A stretch of 64,000 bases of DNA from Micromonospora sp. PLK6-60 (lineage in GTDB: Bacteria; Actinomycetota; Actinomycetes; Mycobacteriales; Micromonosporaceae), in contig NZ_JAIOAA010000010.1 of the NCBI RefSeq assembly GCF_019890675.1, forward strand, positions 124,001 through 188,000. Direction: 5' to 3'. The position numbers were made by a program, and so were the translations under genes. This document shows, in pieces, positions 9,049 to 17,944 of this stretch (its first letter is position 1; each line of letters starts with the position of its first letter). Below the pieces are notes generated by a model, which searched no databases, had not been told where the DNA came from, and saw only the letters and a program-made list of their open reading frames with translations.

Positions 9049-9648
9049 TCAGCGGGCCGACGGGTCGGGTAGCTGATCCTCGAGTCGCTGCGCGAACCGG
9101 AGTGCTCCGGCCTTCCGCAGGTGGGCGATCAGCTCGACGGCATCCCGGTCCTGGGCCACCAGGCTGCGTCGGTAGTAGTCGGTCTGCCGAGCCAGCACGC
9201 TCCGCACCAGGACCATCGAGCGGTCGGCCACCCAGTTGAGGAACTCGTCACCGGTGAGGACGGAAAGCATCTCCTGGGTGCATTCCGGTGGGAAGGCGCG
9301 TCGATCGTCGGTGACCAGGAAGTGGACGCCGCCGTGGACGGCAGCGGCCAGCACGTGACGGTCATCAGGGTCTGGCGGGCACGGGACGTCCTGCGGCGTA
9401 TAGCCCGTGACCAGGCCGTCCGGGAAAGCCTGGACGAACCGGCGTCGCTGTCCCCCGATCGCCTGCTCGGAATGCTCGGGCCGCTTTCGGCGCAGGCGAT
9501 ACATCCACTCCGCCAGGACATCCTCGCTGTACCGAAGATCGAAAACGGTGCAGTCGCTGTCCAGCGCGAGGAGGCTGATCCAGTCGCGAAGCGTCCTGGA
9601 GAAGAGCACGTTGGCATCCAGGAACACCAGGGGGGCGCCGGGGATCAC
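9049..9648 (-). CDS. PIN-domain ribonuclease toxin (VapC-like)
   Basis: About 199 residues. The PIN active-site acids are visible: FLDANVLFSR at the N-terminus, a central Glu in SEDVLAEW, and DPDDRHVLAAA followed by FLVTDDRRAF. These form the metal site of PIN nucleases. The gene follows the excisionase-type antitoxin by about 40 nt on the same strand. Two starts are possible: GTG at 9657, or GTG at 9648, which I prefer because a TAGGGT box ends 7 nt before it, as in other apparently leaderless genes here. The C-terminal 70 residues (VLVRSVLARQ onward) are helical and longer than in compact VapC toxins. RNA target unknown. Confidence 0.75.
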   Translation of the reverse strand: MIPGAPLVFLDANVLFSRTLRDWISLLALDSDCTVFDLRYSEDVLAEWMYRLRRKRPEHSEQAIGGQRRRFVQAFPDGLVTGYTPQDVPCPPDPDDRHVLAAAVHGGVHFLVTDDRRAFPPECTQEMLSVLTGDEFLNWVADRSMVLVRSVLARQTDYYRRSLVAQDRDAVELIAHLRKAGALRFAQRLEDQLPDPSAR

Positions 9649-9688
9649 AGTGGACACCCTAACCAGCCCGCCCTGCTCCGGCCGGGAT

Positions 9689-10156
9689 CTACTCGTCGTC
9701 GTTGAAGCCCAGCGCGTCGGCCTCCCACATGAGGGCCTCGTACGACTTTCGGCGCTCATCCATCTGCCGCTGCCGGAAGGCGAGGGCGTCGCTGAGGAAG
9801 ACGCGCCGGTGGCTGCCGACTCGGTGGGCGGGGATGGCCCCGCTGTCAAGGAGCCGGACCAGTGTGGGGCGGGACATGCCGAGTAGCTTTGCCGCCTCGG
9901 TCGTCGTCAGCTCGCGGGCGATGGCGCTGATCGCGACGCCGTCGCCGCGTGCGAGCATCGCTGAGATCTGACGGAGTACGTCGACCAACTGGGCGGGGAC
10001 CTCGACCTCTTCTCCGTCGGACGAGACGAGGCGGGCCGTGCTCCTGCCGGCGGCGCGAGGGTGCCGCAGGAGGAATGCCTCCATGGCGGCCACCTGCTGG
10101 CGCTCGGCTCCCTCGGAAGGCATGACCGAGGCGGCCATCGCGGCGCTGAGGCTCAT
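9689..10156 (-). CDS. Excisionase/MerR-type helix-turn-helix antitoxin
   Basis: A 155-residue DNA-binding protein. Residues about 82-135 form the excisionase-type HTH (TTTEAAKLLGMSRPTLVRLL, then GAIPAHRVGSHRRVF). The N-terminal 80 residues are helical and unfamiliar, and the acidic C-terminus (WEADALGFNDDE) could cover the toxin. ATG at 10156 chosen because AAGGGAG lies 4 nt upstream; an earlier in-frame start has no such signal. It precedes the PIN gene, the usual antitoxin-toxin order, and probably represses the pair. The upstream region is noticeably AT-richer than its surroundings (around 10200-10270), consistent with transfer. Confidence 0.72.
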   Translation of the reverse strand: MSLSAAMAASVMPSEGAERQQVAAMEAFLLRHPRAAGRSTARLVSSDGEEVEVPAQLVDVLRQISAMLARGDGVAISAIARELTTTEAAKLLGMSRPTLVRLLDSGAIPAHRVGSHRRVFLSDALAFRQRQMDERRKSYEALMWEADALGFNDDE

Positions 10157-10295
10157 GATGCTCCCTTGCTGATCCTCGGACCCATTGTCCCAACCGTTCG
10201 GACTCATCGTCGCGGCCAAGCGAAATATCTGCAAGCGGCTTCGGTTGTTTCATTTGGTGGTGTCCGAATGATCGGCTCCTGGGAGCAGAAGATGA

Positions 10296-10311
10296 CTGGT
10301 GGTCATACCAG
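10296..10311. promoter_or_regulatory. Operator-like inverted repeat before the MazEF-like pair
   Basis: CTGGT-N6-ACCAG, a perfect 5-bp-arm inverted repeat ending 4 nt before a TAGTCT box (10316-10321), which itself ends 7 nt before the antitoxin ATG. The position suits autorepression by the antitoxin complex. Confidence 0.4.
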
Positions 10312-10328
10312 CGGGTAGTCTCAGCGGC

Positions 10329-10586
10329 ATGACCGCGAAGGTGACGTTGTCGTTCTCCGACGAGACGATCGAGGAGGCGCGCCGGTTCGCCCGGGCGGAG
10401 GGGCTGTCGCTCTCCGCCTGGATGGACCAGGCGGCCCGGGAGAAGGCGCTGCGCGAGGTCTTCGCCGCGCACGCCGCCGCGGTCGGCCGCGCCGGCCTCG
10501 ACCTGGAGTCCGCCGCCCTCGCCGACGCCGACGAGGTGGGCATGGTCGACGACGTGCTCTTCGGCGGGCGCCCGCGTGCTGCGTAG
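10329..10586 (+). CDS. Ribbon-helix-helix type antitoxin
   Basis: An 85-residue protein with the pattern of an RHH DNA-binding antitoxin: a short beta segment KVTLSFSDE, then helices TIEEARRFARAEG and SLSAWMDQAAREKALREVF. The acidic, flexible second half (LESAALADADEVGMVDDV) is a likely toxin-neutralising tail. Start chosen at the ATG after a TAGTCT box (7 nt gap), since no Shine-Dalgarno is seen. It overlaps the toxin gene by 11 nt, so the two are co-translated. Confidence 0.72.
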   Translation: MTAKVTLSFSDETIEEARRFARAEGLSLSAWMDQAAREKALREVFAAHAAAVGRAGLDLESAALADADEVGMVDDVLFGGRPRAA

Positions 10587-10869
10587 GGGCGAGGTCTGGC
10601 GCATCGAGGGCGCCCGGGAACGGCTCGGTCTGGTGATCAGCTCCGACGTCTACAACTCCACCGAGGTGCCGATCGTGATCGTGGCCGAGGTGGTCGAGGA
10701 GACGCTGCTGCGCGACTCGCCGCTGGCCGTCCGGATGGGCGGGTACGTGGTGATGCCCGACCGGCTCTCCTCGCCCATGAAGAAGTGGTTCACCGAGTGC
10801 GTGGACGTCGCGGACACCGAGACCATGCAGCGGGTCGGTCGGGCGTTGCGCATCCTCCAGGAGCTCTGA
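10576..10869 (+). CDS. MazF/PemK-family endoribonuclease toxin
   Basis: A 97-residue protein opening RRGEVWRIEGARERLGLVIS, which is the standard MazF/PemK start (RGEVW and a following VIS strand). The SSDVYN segment and the C-terminal helix RVGRALRILQEL also fit. The GTG start lies inside the antitoxin gene (11-nt overlap). MazF toxins cut mRNA or tRNA at short motifs; the target here cannot be predicted. With the PIN/HTH pair it makes two divergent toxin-antitoxin modules between the nas/nir operon and narK. Confidence 0.78.
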   Translation: MLRRGEVWRIEGARERLGLVISSDVYNSTEVPIVIVAEVVEETLLRDSPLAVRMGGYVVMPDRLSSPMKKWFTECVDVADTETMQRVGRALRILQEL

Positions 10870-11059
10870 CCCGGCCCGTCCGCTCACCTCACCACCGGTC
10901 GGGCCGGTCGGTGCGGGGCCCGTTGCCTCCCCGACTTCCCGGACGAACCTCGCGGTAATTCCGGCTTCCTACGGTGCTGCCGGGCGCCCGCCCCCGCCGG
11001 TCCGCCGGCGGACCGGGCGACCGTCCCTGGACGCCGCCGGGCCGTGAGGAGAACCGCTG

Positions 11060-12424
11060 ATGACCACTCTTGTCGAACCCGCGGAGAGCGGTGAGGTCGA
11101 CCTGCGCCGCCGGCCCGGCCGGTGGATCGGCCACTGGGAGCCGGAGGACCCGGCGTTCTGGCGGGCCGTGGGCCGGCGGACCGCCCGCCGGAACCTGATC
11201 TTCTCGATCTTCGCCGAGCACATCGGCTTCTCGGTCTGGCTGCTGTGGAGCATCGTGGTCGTCCGGCTCGACGACGCCGGCTGGCAGCTCACCACCAGCC
11301 AGGCGCTGTGGCTGACCGCGCTGCCCAGCGGGGTCGGCGCGCTGCTGCGGCTGCCGTACACCTTCGCGGTGCCGGTCTTCGGCGGGCGGAACTGGACGGT
11401 CGCCTCCGCGCTGCTGCTGATCGTGCCCTGCGCCGGCCTGGCCTGGGCGGTCAGCCACCCGGAGATCGGCTACCTGCCGCTGATGCTGATCGCCGCCACC
11501 GCCGGGCTCGGCGGCGGCAACTTCGCCTCCAGCATGGCGAACATCTCCTTCTTCTATCCGGAACGGGAGAAGGGCTGGGCGCTGGGCCTGAACGCGGCCG
11601 GCGGCAACATCGGCGTCGCCGTGGTGCAGTTCCTGGTGCCCCAGGTGATCGTGCTGGGCGGCGGGCTCGCGCTGGCCCGGGCCGGGCTGATGTACGTGCC
11701 GCTGGCGGTGGCCGCGGCCGCCTGCGCCTACCTGTTCATGGACAACCTGGCGGAGGCGAAGGCGGACGTCGGGCCGGTCTGGTCCGCGCTGCGGCACCGG
11801 GACACCTGGCTGATGTCCCTGCTGTACGTCGGCACGTTCGGCTCGTTCATCGGCTACTCGGCCGCCTTCCCGACCCTGCTCACGTCGGTCTTCGGCCGCC
11901 CCGACATCGCGCTGGGCTGGGCGTTCCTCGGTGCCGGCGTCGGCTCGGTGTGCCGCCCGCTCGGCGGCCGGCTCTCCGACGCGGTCGGCGGCGCGCGGGT
12001 GACGGTGGGCAGCTTCGCGCTGATGGCCGCCGGGGCGTACGCGGCGCTGTGGTCCGTGGAACACCGGCACCTGGGCGTCTTCTTCGCCGCGTTCATGGCG
12101 CTCTTCGTCGCCACCGGGATCGGCAACGGCTCGACCTACCGGATGATCTCGAAGATCTTCCGGGTCAAGGGCGAGGACCTCGGCGGCTCCCCGGAGACGA
12201 TGCTGGCGATGCGGCGGCAGGCCGCGGGGGCGCTCGGCGTCATCTCCTCCGTCGGGGCGTTCGGCGGGTTCCTCGTGCCCATCTGCTACGCCTGGGCGAA
12301 ATCGACCTACGGCGGCATCCAGCCGGCGCTCCGGTTCTATCTCGGGTTCTTCGTCCTGCTGCTGGTCGTCACCTGGGTGGGCTACGTCCGGCCGGGCTCG
12401 CGGATGGCCCGGGCCGGGGTGTGA
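11060..12424 (+). CDS. narK: Nitrate/nitrite MFS transporter NarK
   Basis: A 454-residue major facilitator protein with about 12 membrane segments. Signature glycine-rich nitrate motifs are present: AGLGGGNFASSMANISFF in the fifth helix region (about 153-170) and ATGIGNGSTYRMI in the eleventh (about 350-362), plus GGNIGVAVVQ between them. The N-terminal 50 residues are cytoplasmic and carry HWEPEDPAFW, typical of actinobacterial NarK. GAGGAG lies about 8 nt before the ATG. It supplies nitrate to the NasA-NirBD pathway encoded 2.2 kb away on the other strand. Confidence 0.92.
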   Translation: MTTLVEPAESGEVDLRRRPGRWIGHWEPEDPAFWRAVGRRTARRNLIFSIFAEHIGFSVWLLWSIVVVRLDDAGWQLTTSQALWLTALPSGVGALLRLPYTFAVPVFGGRNWTVASALLLIVPCAGLAWAVSHPEIGYLPLMLIAATAGLGGGNFASSMANISFFYPEREKGWALGLNAAGGNIGVAVVQFLVPQVIVLGGGLALARAGLMYVPLAVAAAACAYLFMDNLAEAKADVGPVWSALRHRDTWLMSLLYVGTFGSFIGYSAAFPTLLTSVFGRPDIALGWAFLGAGVGSVCRPLGGRLSDAVGGARVTVGSFALMAAGAYAALWSVEHRHLGVFFAAFMALFVATGIGNGSTYRMISKIFRVKGEDLGGSPETMLAMRRQAAGALGVISSVGAFGGFLVPICYAWAKSTYGGIQPALRFYLGFFVLLLVVTWVGYVRPGSRMARAGV

Positions 12425-12469
12425 CCCGCACCGCAGTCGGGCCGACCGGGGACGCCGGGTGACCCCGTT

Positions 12470-12499
12470 TTGACCTGCCGACGGGGCTGCGGGTATCGT
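12470..12499 (+). promoter_or_regulatory. Promoter of rplM-rpsI
   Basis: TTGACC at 12470-12475 and TATCGT at 12494-12499 separated by 18 nt, a good vegetative sigma promoter for this GC content. The predicted leader to the rplM GTG is about 125 nt. Confidence 0.6.
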
Positions 12500-12631
12500 T
12501 GCCTGCTGTTGTACGACATCCAGAGGCGTGCCGCATCAGGTACGCTTGGTCGTTCGTGCGCGCTGGTTCGACCTGGGAAACGGGTCACCTCGGCGCGCGA
12601 CCCCAGACCGACGACGAGACAAGGTAGACCT

Positions 12632-13075
12632 GTGCGTACGTACAGCCCGAAGCCGGGTGAGATCGAGCGTCAGTGGCACGTCATCGACGCCTCTGATGTC
12701 GTGCTGGGCCGCCTGGCCACCCACGCCGCCACGCTGCTGCGCGGCAAGCACAAGCCGACTTTCGCGCCGCACGTCGACACGGGCGACTTCGTCGTCATCG
12801 TGAACGCGGGCAAGGTCGCGCTGACCGGCAACAAGCGGCAGACCAAGGTCGCCTACCGCCACTCCGGTTACCCGGGTGGTCTGAAGCAGGTCGGCTACGA
12901 AGAGCTGCTGACCAAGCGTCCCGAGCGGGCCATCGAGCTGGCCGTGAAGGGGATGCTCCCGCACAACAAGCTCGGCCGTCAGCTGATCAAGAAGCTGAAG
13001 GTCTACGCCGGTGCCGAGCACCCGCACCTGGCCCAGCAGCCGGTGCCGTTCGAGATCAAGCAGATCGCGCAGTGA
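12632..13075 (+). CDS. rplM: 50S ribosomal protein L13
   Basis: A 147-residue protein, the usual actinobacterial length, beginning MRTYSPKPGEIERQWHVIDA (GTG start) with LGRLATHAATLLRGK, GDFVVIVNAGKVALTGNK and the HPHLAQQP end typical of L13. Assembly protein of the 50S subunit. rpsI follows after 20 nt as in nearly all bacteria. Confidence 0.98.
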   Translation: MRTYSPKPGEIERQWHVIDASDVVLGRLATHAATLLRGKHKPTFAPHVDTGDFVVIVNAGKVALTGNKRQTKVAYRHSGYPGGLKQVGYEELLTKRPERAIELAVKGMLPHNKLGRQLIKKLKVYAGAEHPHLAQQPVPFEIKQIAQ

Positions 13076-13095
13076 GCGCGGGCGAAGGAAGCAGC

Positions 13096-13560
13096 ATGAC
13101 CGACATCACCGAGACCGAGGTTGCCCCCGAGGCCACCGAGGCGCCGGCGCCCGTCGCCCGCGCGCCGCGTGGTGACCGCCCGATCCAGACCGTGGGTCGG
13201 CGCAAGGAGGCCATCGTCCGGGTCCGCATCGTCCCGGGCACCGGCAAGATCACCTGCAACGGCCGCGACCTCGAGGCGTACTTCCCGAGCAAGGTGCACC
13301 AGCAGCTGATCAAGGACCCGCTGGTGACCGCCGAGAAGCCCGAGGCCTTCGACGTCATCGCCAACCTGCGCGGTGGCGGCACCACCGGCCAGGCCGGCGC
13401 GCTGCGCCTCGCCATCGCCCGGGCGCTGATCGTCAGCGAGCCGGACGACCGCCCGGCCCTGAAGAAGGCCGGCTTCCTCACCCGGGACGCCCGGGTCAAG
13501 GAGAGCAAGAAGTACGGCCTCAAGAAGGCCCGTAAGGCTCCTCAGTACTCGAAGCGCTGA
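13096..13560 (+). CDS. rpsI: 30S ribosomal protein S9
   Basis: A 154-residue protein. After an acidic actinobacterial N-terminal extension (about residues 1-28) comes the conserved QTVGRRKEAIVRVRIVPG, RGGGTTGQAGALRLAIARAL and the basic C-terminus ending APQYSKR, whose last Lys-Arg reaches the P-site tRNA. ATG at 13096 chosen because GAAGGAAG sits 5-6 nt upstream; the longer frame from 13072 would overlap rplM. Confidence 0.98.
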   Translation: MTDITETEVAPEATEAPAPVARAPRGDRPIQTVGRRKEAIVRVRIVPGTGKITCNGRDLEAYFPSKVHQQLIKDPLVTAEKPEAFDVIANLRGGGTTGQAGALRLAIARALIVSEPDDRPALKKAGFLTRDARVKESKKYGLKKARKAPQYSKR

Positions 13561-13587
13561 TCAACAGCTGCACGTTGTACTTCTGAC

Positions 13588-13633
13588 GGACGGCCGGGTT
13601 CGCCTCCCCGCACGGGAGGTGGCCCGGCCGTCC
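13588..13633 (+). terminator. Stem-loop terminator after rpsI
   Basis: Arms GGACGGCCGGG (13588-13598) and CCCGGCCGTCC (13623-13633) are perfectly complementary, with a smaller CCTCCC/GGGAGG stem nested in the loop. A short pyrimidine run (TTTCCCC) follows. It separates rpsI from glmM. Confidence 0.7.
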
Positions 13634-13671
13634 GCCTTTCCCCTGGAACAGCTCATCGGAGGTTGGCGGGT

Positions 13672-15027
13672 ATGGGCCGGTTGTTCGGCACGGACGGCGT
13701 ACGCGGGCGGGCGAACGCGGATCTCACCCCGGAGTTGGCGCTCGCGGTGGCGGTCGCCGCCGCGCACACCCTCGCCGAGACGGACAAGAGCCATCCCCCG
13801 CTGGCCGTGGTCGGCCGGGACACCCGGGCCAGCGGCGAGATGCTGGAGGCGGCCGTGGTCGCCGGGCTGACCAGCGCCGGCGCGAACGTCGTCCGGGTCG
13901 GCGTGCTGCCCACCCCGGCGGTGGCCTTCCTCACCGCCGAGACCAAGGCCGACCTGGGTGTGATGCTCTCCGCGTCGCACAACCCGATGCCCGACAACGG
14001 GATCAAGCTCTTCGCCGCCGGCGGGCACAAGCTCCCCGACGAGCTGGAGATGAAGATCGAGGCGGCCGTCGAGGCGAACGCCACCACCGCCTGGGCGCGG
14101 CCGGTCGGGGCCGGCGTGGGCCGGGTGCACGACCTGCTCGACGGCGCCGACCACTACGTGCAGCACCTGGTCGGGACCGTCCCGCACCGGCTGGACGGGA
14201 TCAAGGTCGTGGTCGACTGCGCCAACGGCGCCGCCGCGGACGTCGCCCCGGTGGCGTACCGGGAGGCGGGCGCCGAGGTGATCGCGATCCACGCGGAGCC
14301 CGACGGCCTGAACATCAACGACGACTGCGGCTCCAACCACATCGACGCGCTGCGCCAGGCCGTGGTCGAGCACGGCGCGCACCTGGGCATCGCGCACGAC
14401 GGCGACGCCGACCGCTGTGTCGCGGTGACCGCCGACGGCGACGAGGTCGACGGTGACCAGGTGATGGCGATCCTCGCCCTGGCCATGCGGGAGGCCGGCA
14501 CGCTGACCGGGGACACCCTGGTCGCCACGGTGATGAGCAACCTCGGCCTGCGGCTGGCCATGCAGCGCGAGGGCATCCGGCTGATGGAGACCAAGGTCGG
14601 CGACCGGTACGTGCTGGAGGAGCTGCGCGCCTCCGGGCTGGCCCTCGGCGGCGAGCAGAGCGGCCACATCGTCCTGCCCGCGTACGCCACCACCGGCGAC
14701 GGGGTGCTGACCGGGCTGCACCTGATGGCCCGGATGGCCGCCACCGGCCGGTCGCTGGCCGACCTGGCCGGGGTGCTCACCAAGCTGCCCCAGGTGCTGA
14801 TCAACGTCCCGGTCGGCGACCGTACTGTCGGCGCGTCGGCGCCGGACGTGCGGGCCGAGGTGGAGCGGGCCGAGGCCGAGCTGGGCGAGACCGGCCGGGT
14901 GCTGCTGCGCCCGTCGGGCACCGAGCCGCTGGTCCGGGTGATGGTCGAGGCGGCCACCGAGGACGCTGCCCGGGAGGTCGCCGAGCGGATCGCCGAGCAG
15001 GTGCGGACCGCCAGCCCGGCCGGCTGA
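13672..15027 (+). CDS. glmM: Phosphoglucosamine mutase
   Basis: A 451-residue enzyme converting glucosamine-6-phosphate to glucosamine-1-phosphate for UDP-GlcNAc and peptidoglycan. Visible motifs: GRLFGTDGVRG at the start, the phosphoserine loop SASHNPMPDNG near residue 103, the metal loop DGDADRC near 246 and the phosphate-binding LRPSGTEPLVRVMVE near the C-terminus. Start is the ATG with GGAGG 9 nt upstream. Works with glmS, 9 kb downstream in this window. Confidence 0.97.
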   Translation: MGRLFGTDGVRGRANADLTPELALAVAVAAAHTLAETDKSHPPLAVVGRDTRASGEMLEAAVVAGLTSAGANVVRVGVLPTPAVAFLTAETKADLGVMLSASHNPMPDNGIKLFAAGGHKLPDELEMKIEAAVEANATTAWARPVGAGVGRVHDLLDGADHYVQHLVGTVPHRLDGIKVVVDCANGAAADVAPVAYREAGAEVIAIHAEPDGLNINDDCGSNHIDALRQAVVEHGAHLGIAHDGDADRCVAVTADGDEVDGDQVMAILALAMREAGTLTGDTLVATVMSNLGLRLAMQREGIRLMETKVGDRYVLEELRASGLALGGEQSGHIVLPAYATTGDGVLTGLHLMARMAATGRSLADLAGVLTKLPQVLINVPVGDRTVGASAPDVRAEVERAEAELGETGRVLLRPSGTEPLVRVMVEAATEDAAREVAERIAEQVRTASPAG

Positions 15028-15037
15028 CGCTTCCGAA

Positions 15038-15068
15038 CCCGCCGGGCCGCGGTCGGCGGCCCGGCGGG
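15038..15068. terminator. Bidirectional stem-loop between glmM and the ABC permease
   Basis: Perfect 13-bp arms CCCGCCGGGCCGC and GCGGCCCGGCGGG with loop GGTCG, lying between two convergent stop codons 10 and 7 nt away. It can act on transcripts from both sides. Confidence 0.72.
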
Positions 15069-15074
15069 CCGGGT

Positions 15075-17900
15075 TCACTGCTCGGCGAGCAGCCGGGCGA
15101 CCGGCATCCGGTGCAGCAGGGCGGCCGGCACCAGCGCGGCCAGGCAGGTGAGGAGGACGCCGACGGCGGCCACCACGCCGGCGACCGACGCCAGCTCGCC
15201 GGGCAGGTCACCGACGAGCGCGGCGGCGCCGGCCAGCCCGAGCGCCGCCCCGGTGCCGGCGCCGAGCACACCCAGCGTGAGCCCCTCGTAGGCGATCAGC
15301 CGGGCCAGCGCGGCGTCGGTCCAGCCCATGGCACGCAGCGCGGCCAGCTCGGCCGCCCGGTCCCGGATGTTGAGGTAGAGCACGTCCGCCACGGCGGCCG
15401 CGCCCAGCAGGACGGTGGCGACCGCGGCTGTGGTGTCCGCGCCGCGCACGCTGAGCGAGACGGTGTCACCGAGCAGGCTGCCGACGATGGCCCCGCGGAA
15501 CGCGTACGCGGCGGCGCCGACCAGGGTCAACGCGGCGACACCGAGGGCCAGCGCGCCCGCCCCGAGCGCCGTACGCCCGGGGGTGCGCAGCACGTTGACC
15601 AGCGCCAGCCCGAGCAGCGCGCGGGGCCGGCGGGCCCGGCCCACCCCCGCCACCGGTGCGCGCAGCGCGGCGGCCGGGTGCGTCCGCGCGGCCCGCAGCG
15701 CCGGAGTCAGGCCCGCGACCAGTGCCAGCCCCAGCGCCACCGGTACGGCGAGCAGCGCCCGCCGCCAGTCCACGTCGATGCCCAGGGCCGCGCCGAGCGG
15801 GACCGACAGGCCCACGGCCAGCAGCCCGGCGGCCAGTCCCAGCACGGCCACCTCGCCGAGGATCAACGCGCCGATCCGGCGGGCCGGCCAGCCGAGACAG
15901 GCGAGCACCGCCAGTTCCGAGCGCCGGTCGCGGACGGCGGCGGAGACGGCGTTGGCGAGGAAGAGCACGCAGACCACCAGCACCAGCGCGAACAGCACCA
16001 CGCTCTTGCGGTCCACCGCCTTCGTGATCACCGACGCGACGCCGAGCGCCGCCCAGTTCTCCGCCAGCCGCAGCGCCGGGCGGCCGAATGAGCCCGCCGG
16101 CAGCTCCACCGCCTGGGGGGCGGGGGAGGAGCCGAGGGTGATGTCCACGTCCAGCCCGGTCTCGGTGGCGATCCGCTCGGCGACGAGCCGCACGTGCTCG
16201 GGGGAGCGTTCGCTGTAGCCGGCCACGTCGGCGACCCGGACCCGGATGGCGCTGATCGGCGCGGCGAGTTGCGGGCTGACGCTGCCGGCCAGCAGTTTCT
16301 GGACGCTGGCCAGGTTGGTCAGCAGCAGCGGCGGGGCGGACAGGTAGCCGGCCGGGTTGCCGCTGGGTTCCAGCGGCCGGCCGCCGAGCGCGGCCCGGCT
16401 GCGGTTCTCGGCGCCCTCGGCGCGCGGTGGCTGGTACGTCTCCAGCGGCACCTTGCCGACGTCGCTGAACCCGGTCAGCTTCTCCGGGTCGAACAGGCCC
16501 ACCGACCGCCACTGCCGCAGGACGGCGGTGGACCGGCTGGACTGGGGGAGTCCGAGCGCGGCCAGCGGCCGGAACGGGGTGTCCTCGGTCAGCCAGGGCC
16601 GCGGGGTCGCGATGGACCGGTCGGTGCCCACGTAGACGTCGGGGTTGGGGGCCGCGGGCCGGGCCCGCAACACCCCGTCGGGGCTCCGGTCGTAGCTGAC
16701 CTGGCCGGGCTGCACCACCCGGGAGAGCTGCCCGGAGCAGCATTCCGACCCGTCCGCGCCGCCGTCGAGCTGCGACCGGTACGCGCCCGCCGCGTCCTGC
16801 TCGGTGCCGCCGGCCGGCACGCTCGGCGCGCCGCGCAGCACCCCGGCCAGGTCCGCCGGGGCGACGTCGGCGATGCTGCCCCGCGGGGTGATCCGGCGCC
16901 AGGTGGTGCGGATCGCGCCGTCCAGGTAGGGCCGGGCGCTGACCAGCACGGGCAGGGTGTGGATGCGGGCGCCCTCCAGCTGCCTGGTCTGTACGTCGTC
17001 GCCGGTCGCCAGGGGCCGGCCGCCCACCACCGCGTCGGTGAGCCCGACCAGCCGCTGCTCGGCGTCCGGGTCGACGGCGGCGAGCAGGAACGGCACCGTC
17101 AGGGACTGCCGGACGACCAGTCGGTCGGCCGATTGGGCGGGGGGTGCGCCGGGGGCCTGCGGGGCGGGGCTTTCGAAACGTCCGTCGGGCAGCAGCCGGA
17201 ATGCCTGTACCGACCAGGTCTGGCGCTCGGTGAGGGTGGCCATCGAGGGGGCCAGGTACCAGCGCGGGTCGCAGACCGGGGCGCTCCGGCCGCCCGGCAG
17301 CACCTCCCGCGGCACGTCGCCGCAGAGGTCGGAGTCGTAGCGGCGGCCGTCGCTGTACCGGATGGCGTCGGAGCGGAACCCGCCGGGGTTGTCCGGATAC
17401 AGCAGTTGGTGCTTCGTCACGTAGACGTAGAGCGGCTCGGCGGGCGCGTGGCTGAGCCCGCGCTCGGCGAGGAAGGCCCGGTCGATCCGGATCACCTGGC
17501 GGTCCAGCGACGGGTCGACGGCGGCGGTCAGGTCCAGCGGCAGGTCGACCACGGTGGTGGAGTGACCGAGCATCGCGATCGGGGCGGCGACGTCCACCCC
17601 GGTCACCGCCCTGACCCGCTGGTACTGCTCGGTGGTGATGCCGCCGAAGGAATCCGAGAGGTAGTTGGGGCGGACCAGCCCCCGCTCGGCCTCCAGCGGA
17701 GTGCGGGTCCCCGCCGGGCGGACCAGGATGTCGTACGCGGCGCGGGTCTCCCGCTGCACGTCGCCGGTGACCGCCAGCCGGGAGGTGGTGGTGGCCCCGG
17801 TCAACACGACGAAGCCGGTGGTGGCCACCAGTACGCCGACCAGCAGGGCGACCGAGCGACCGGCCCGACCACGGATCTGACGCCAGACGAACCCGAACAT
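15075..17900 (-). CDS. MacB/FtsX-type ABC transporter permease, copy 1
   Basis: A 941-residue membrane protein. One N-terminal membrane helix (SVALLVGVLVATTGFVVL, about 16-34) is followed by a roughly 580-residue extracytoplasmic domain. Four or more helices with an FtsX-type core come next (about 630-760), then a second helix group with TAAVATVLLGAAAVADVLYL and RDRAAELAALRAMGW (about 830-935). The whole protein is closely similar to the permease at 18694-21522: the first 50 residues differ at only a few positions. ATG chosen with AGGAAGG 8 nt upstream. Last gene of the operon; with the adjacent ATPase it probably forms an exporter or lipoprotein-extruding complex. Substrate unknown. Confidence 0.85.
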   Translation of the reverse strand: MFGFVWRQIRGRAGRSVALLVGVLVATTGFVVLTGATTTSRLAVTGDVQRETRAAYDILVRPAGTRTPLEAERGLVRPNYLSDSFGGITTEQYQRVRAVTGVDVAAPIAMLGHSTTVVDLPLDLTAAVDPSLDRQVIRIDRAFLAERGLSHAPAEPLYVYVTKHQLLYPDNPGGFRSDAIRYSDGRRYDSDLCGDVPREVLPGGRSAPVCDPRWYLAPSMATLTERQTWSVQAFRLLPDGRFESPAPQAPGAPPAQSADRLVVRQSLTVPFLLAAVDPDAEQRLVGLTDAVVGGRPLATGDDVQTRQLEGARIHTLPVLVSARPYLDGAIRTTWRRITPRGSIADVAPADLAGVLRGAPSVPAGGTEQDAAGAYRSQLDGGADGSECCSGQLSRVVQPGQVSYDRSPDGVLRARPAAPNPDVYVGTDRSIATPRPWLTEDTPFRPLAALGLPQSSRSTAVLRQWRSVGLFDPEKLTGFSDVGKVPLETYQPPRAEGAENRSRAALGGRPLEPSGNPAGYLSAPPLLLTNLASVQKLLAGSVSPQLAAPISAIRVRVADVAGYSERSPEHVRLVAERIATETGLDVDITLGSSPAPQAVELPAGSFGRPALRLAENWAALGVASVITKAVDRKSVVLFALVLVVCVLFLANAVSAAVRDRRSELAVLACLGWPARRIGALILGEVAVLGLAAGLLAVGLSVPLGAALGIDVDWRRALLAVPVALGLALVAGLTPALRAARTHPAAALRAPVAGVGRARRPRALLGLALVNVLRTPGRTALGAGALALGVAALTLVGAAAYAFRGAIVGSLLGDTVSLSVRGADTTAAVATVLLGAAAVADVLYLNIRDRAAELAALRAMGWTDAALARLIAYEGLTLGVLGAGTGAALGLAGAAALVGDLPGELASVAGVVAAVGVLLTCLAALVPAALLHRMPVARLLAEQ

Positions 17901-17944
17901 GTCGTCCCTTCCTCGATTTTCTGGTGCGGGTTCGGCCGGCCGGG

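Noticed and set aside
10950..11059. GlnR box before narK
   Set aside because: GTAAT and TTCCT-like segments occur near 10972, but neither strand gives the gTnAC-N6-GaAAC pattern with acceptable mismatches.
12500..12631. Ribosomal-protein L13 autoregulatory leader
   Set aside because: The predicted leader is about 125 nt, but I could not find a convincing conserved structure by eye; a covariance search would be needed.
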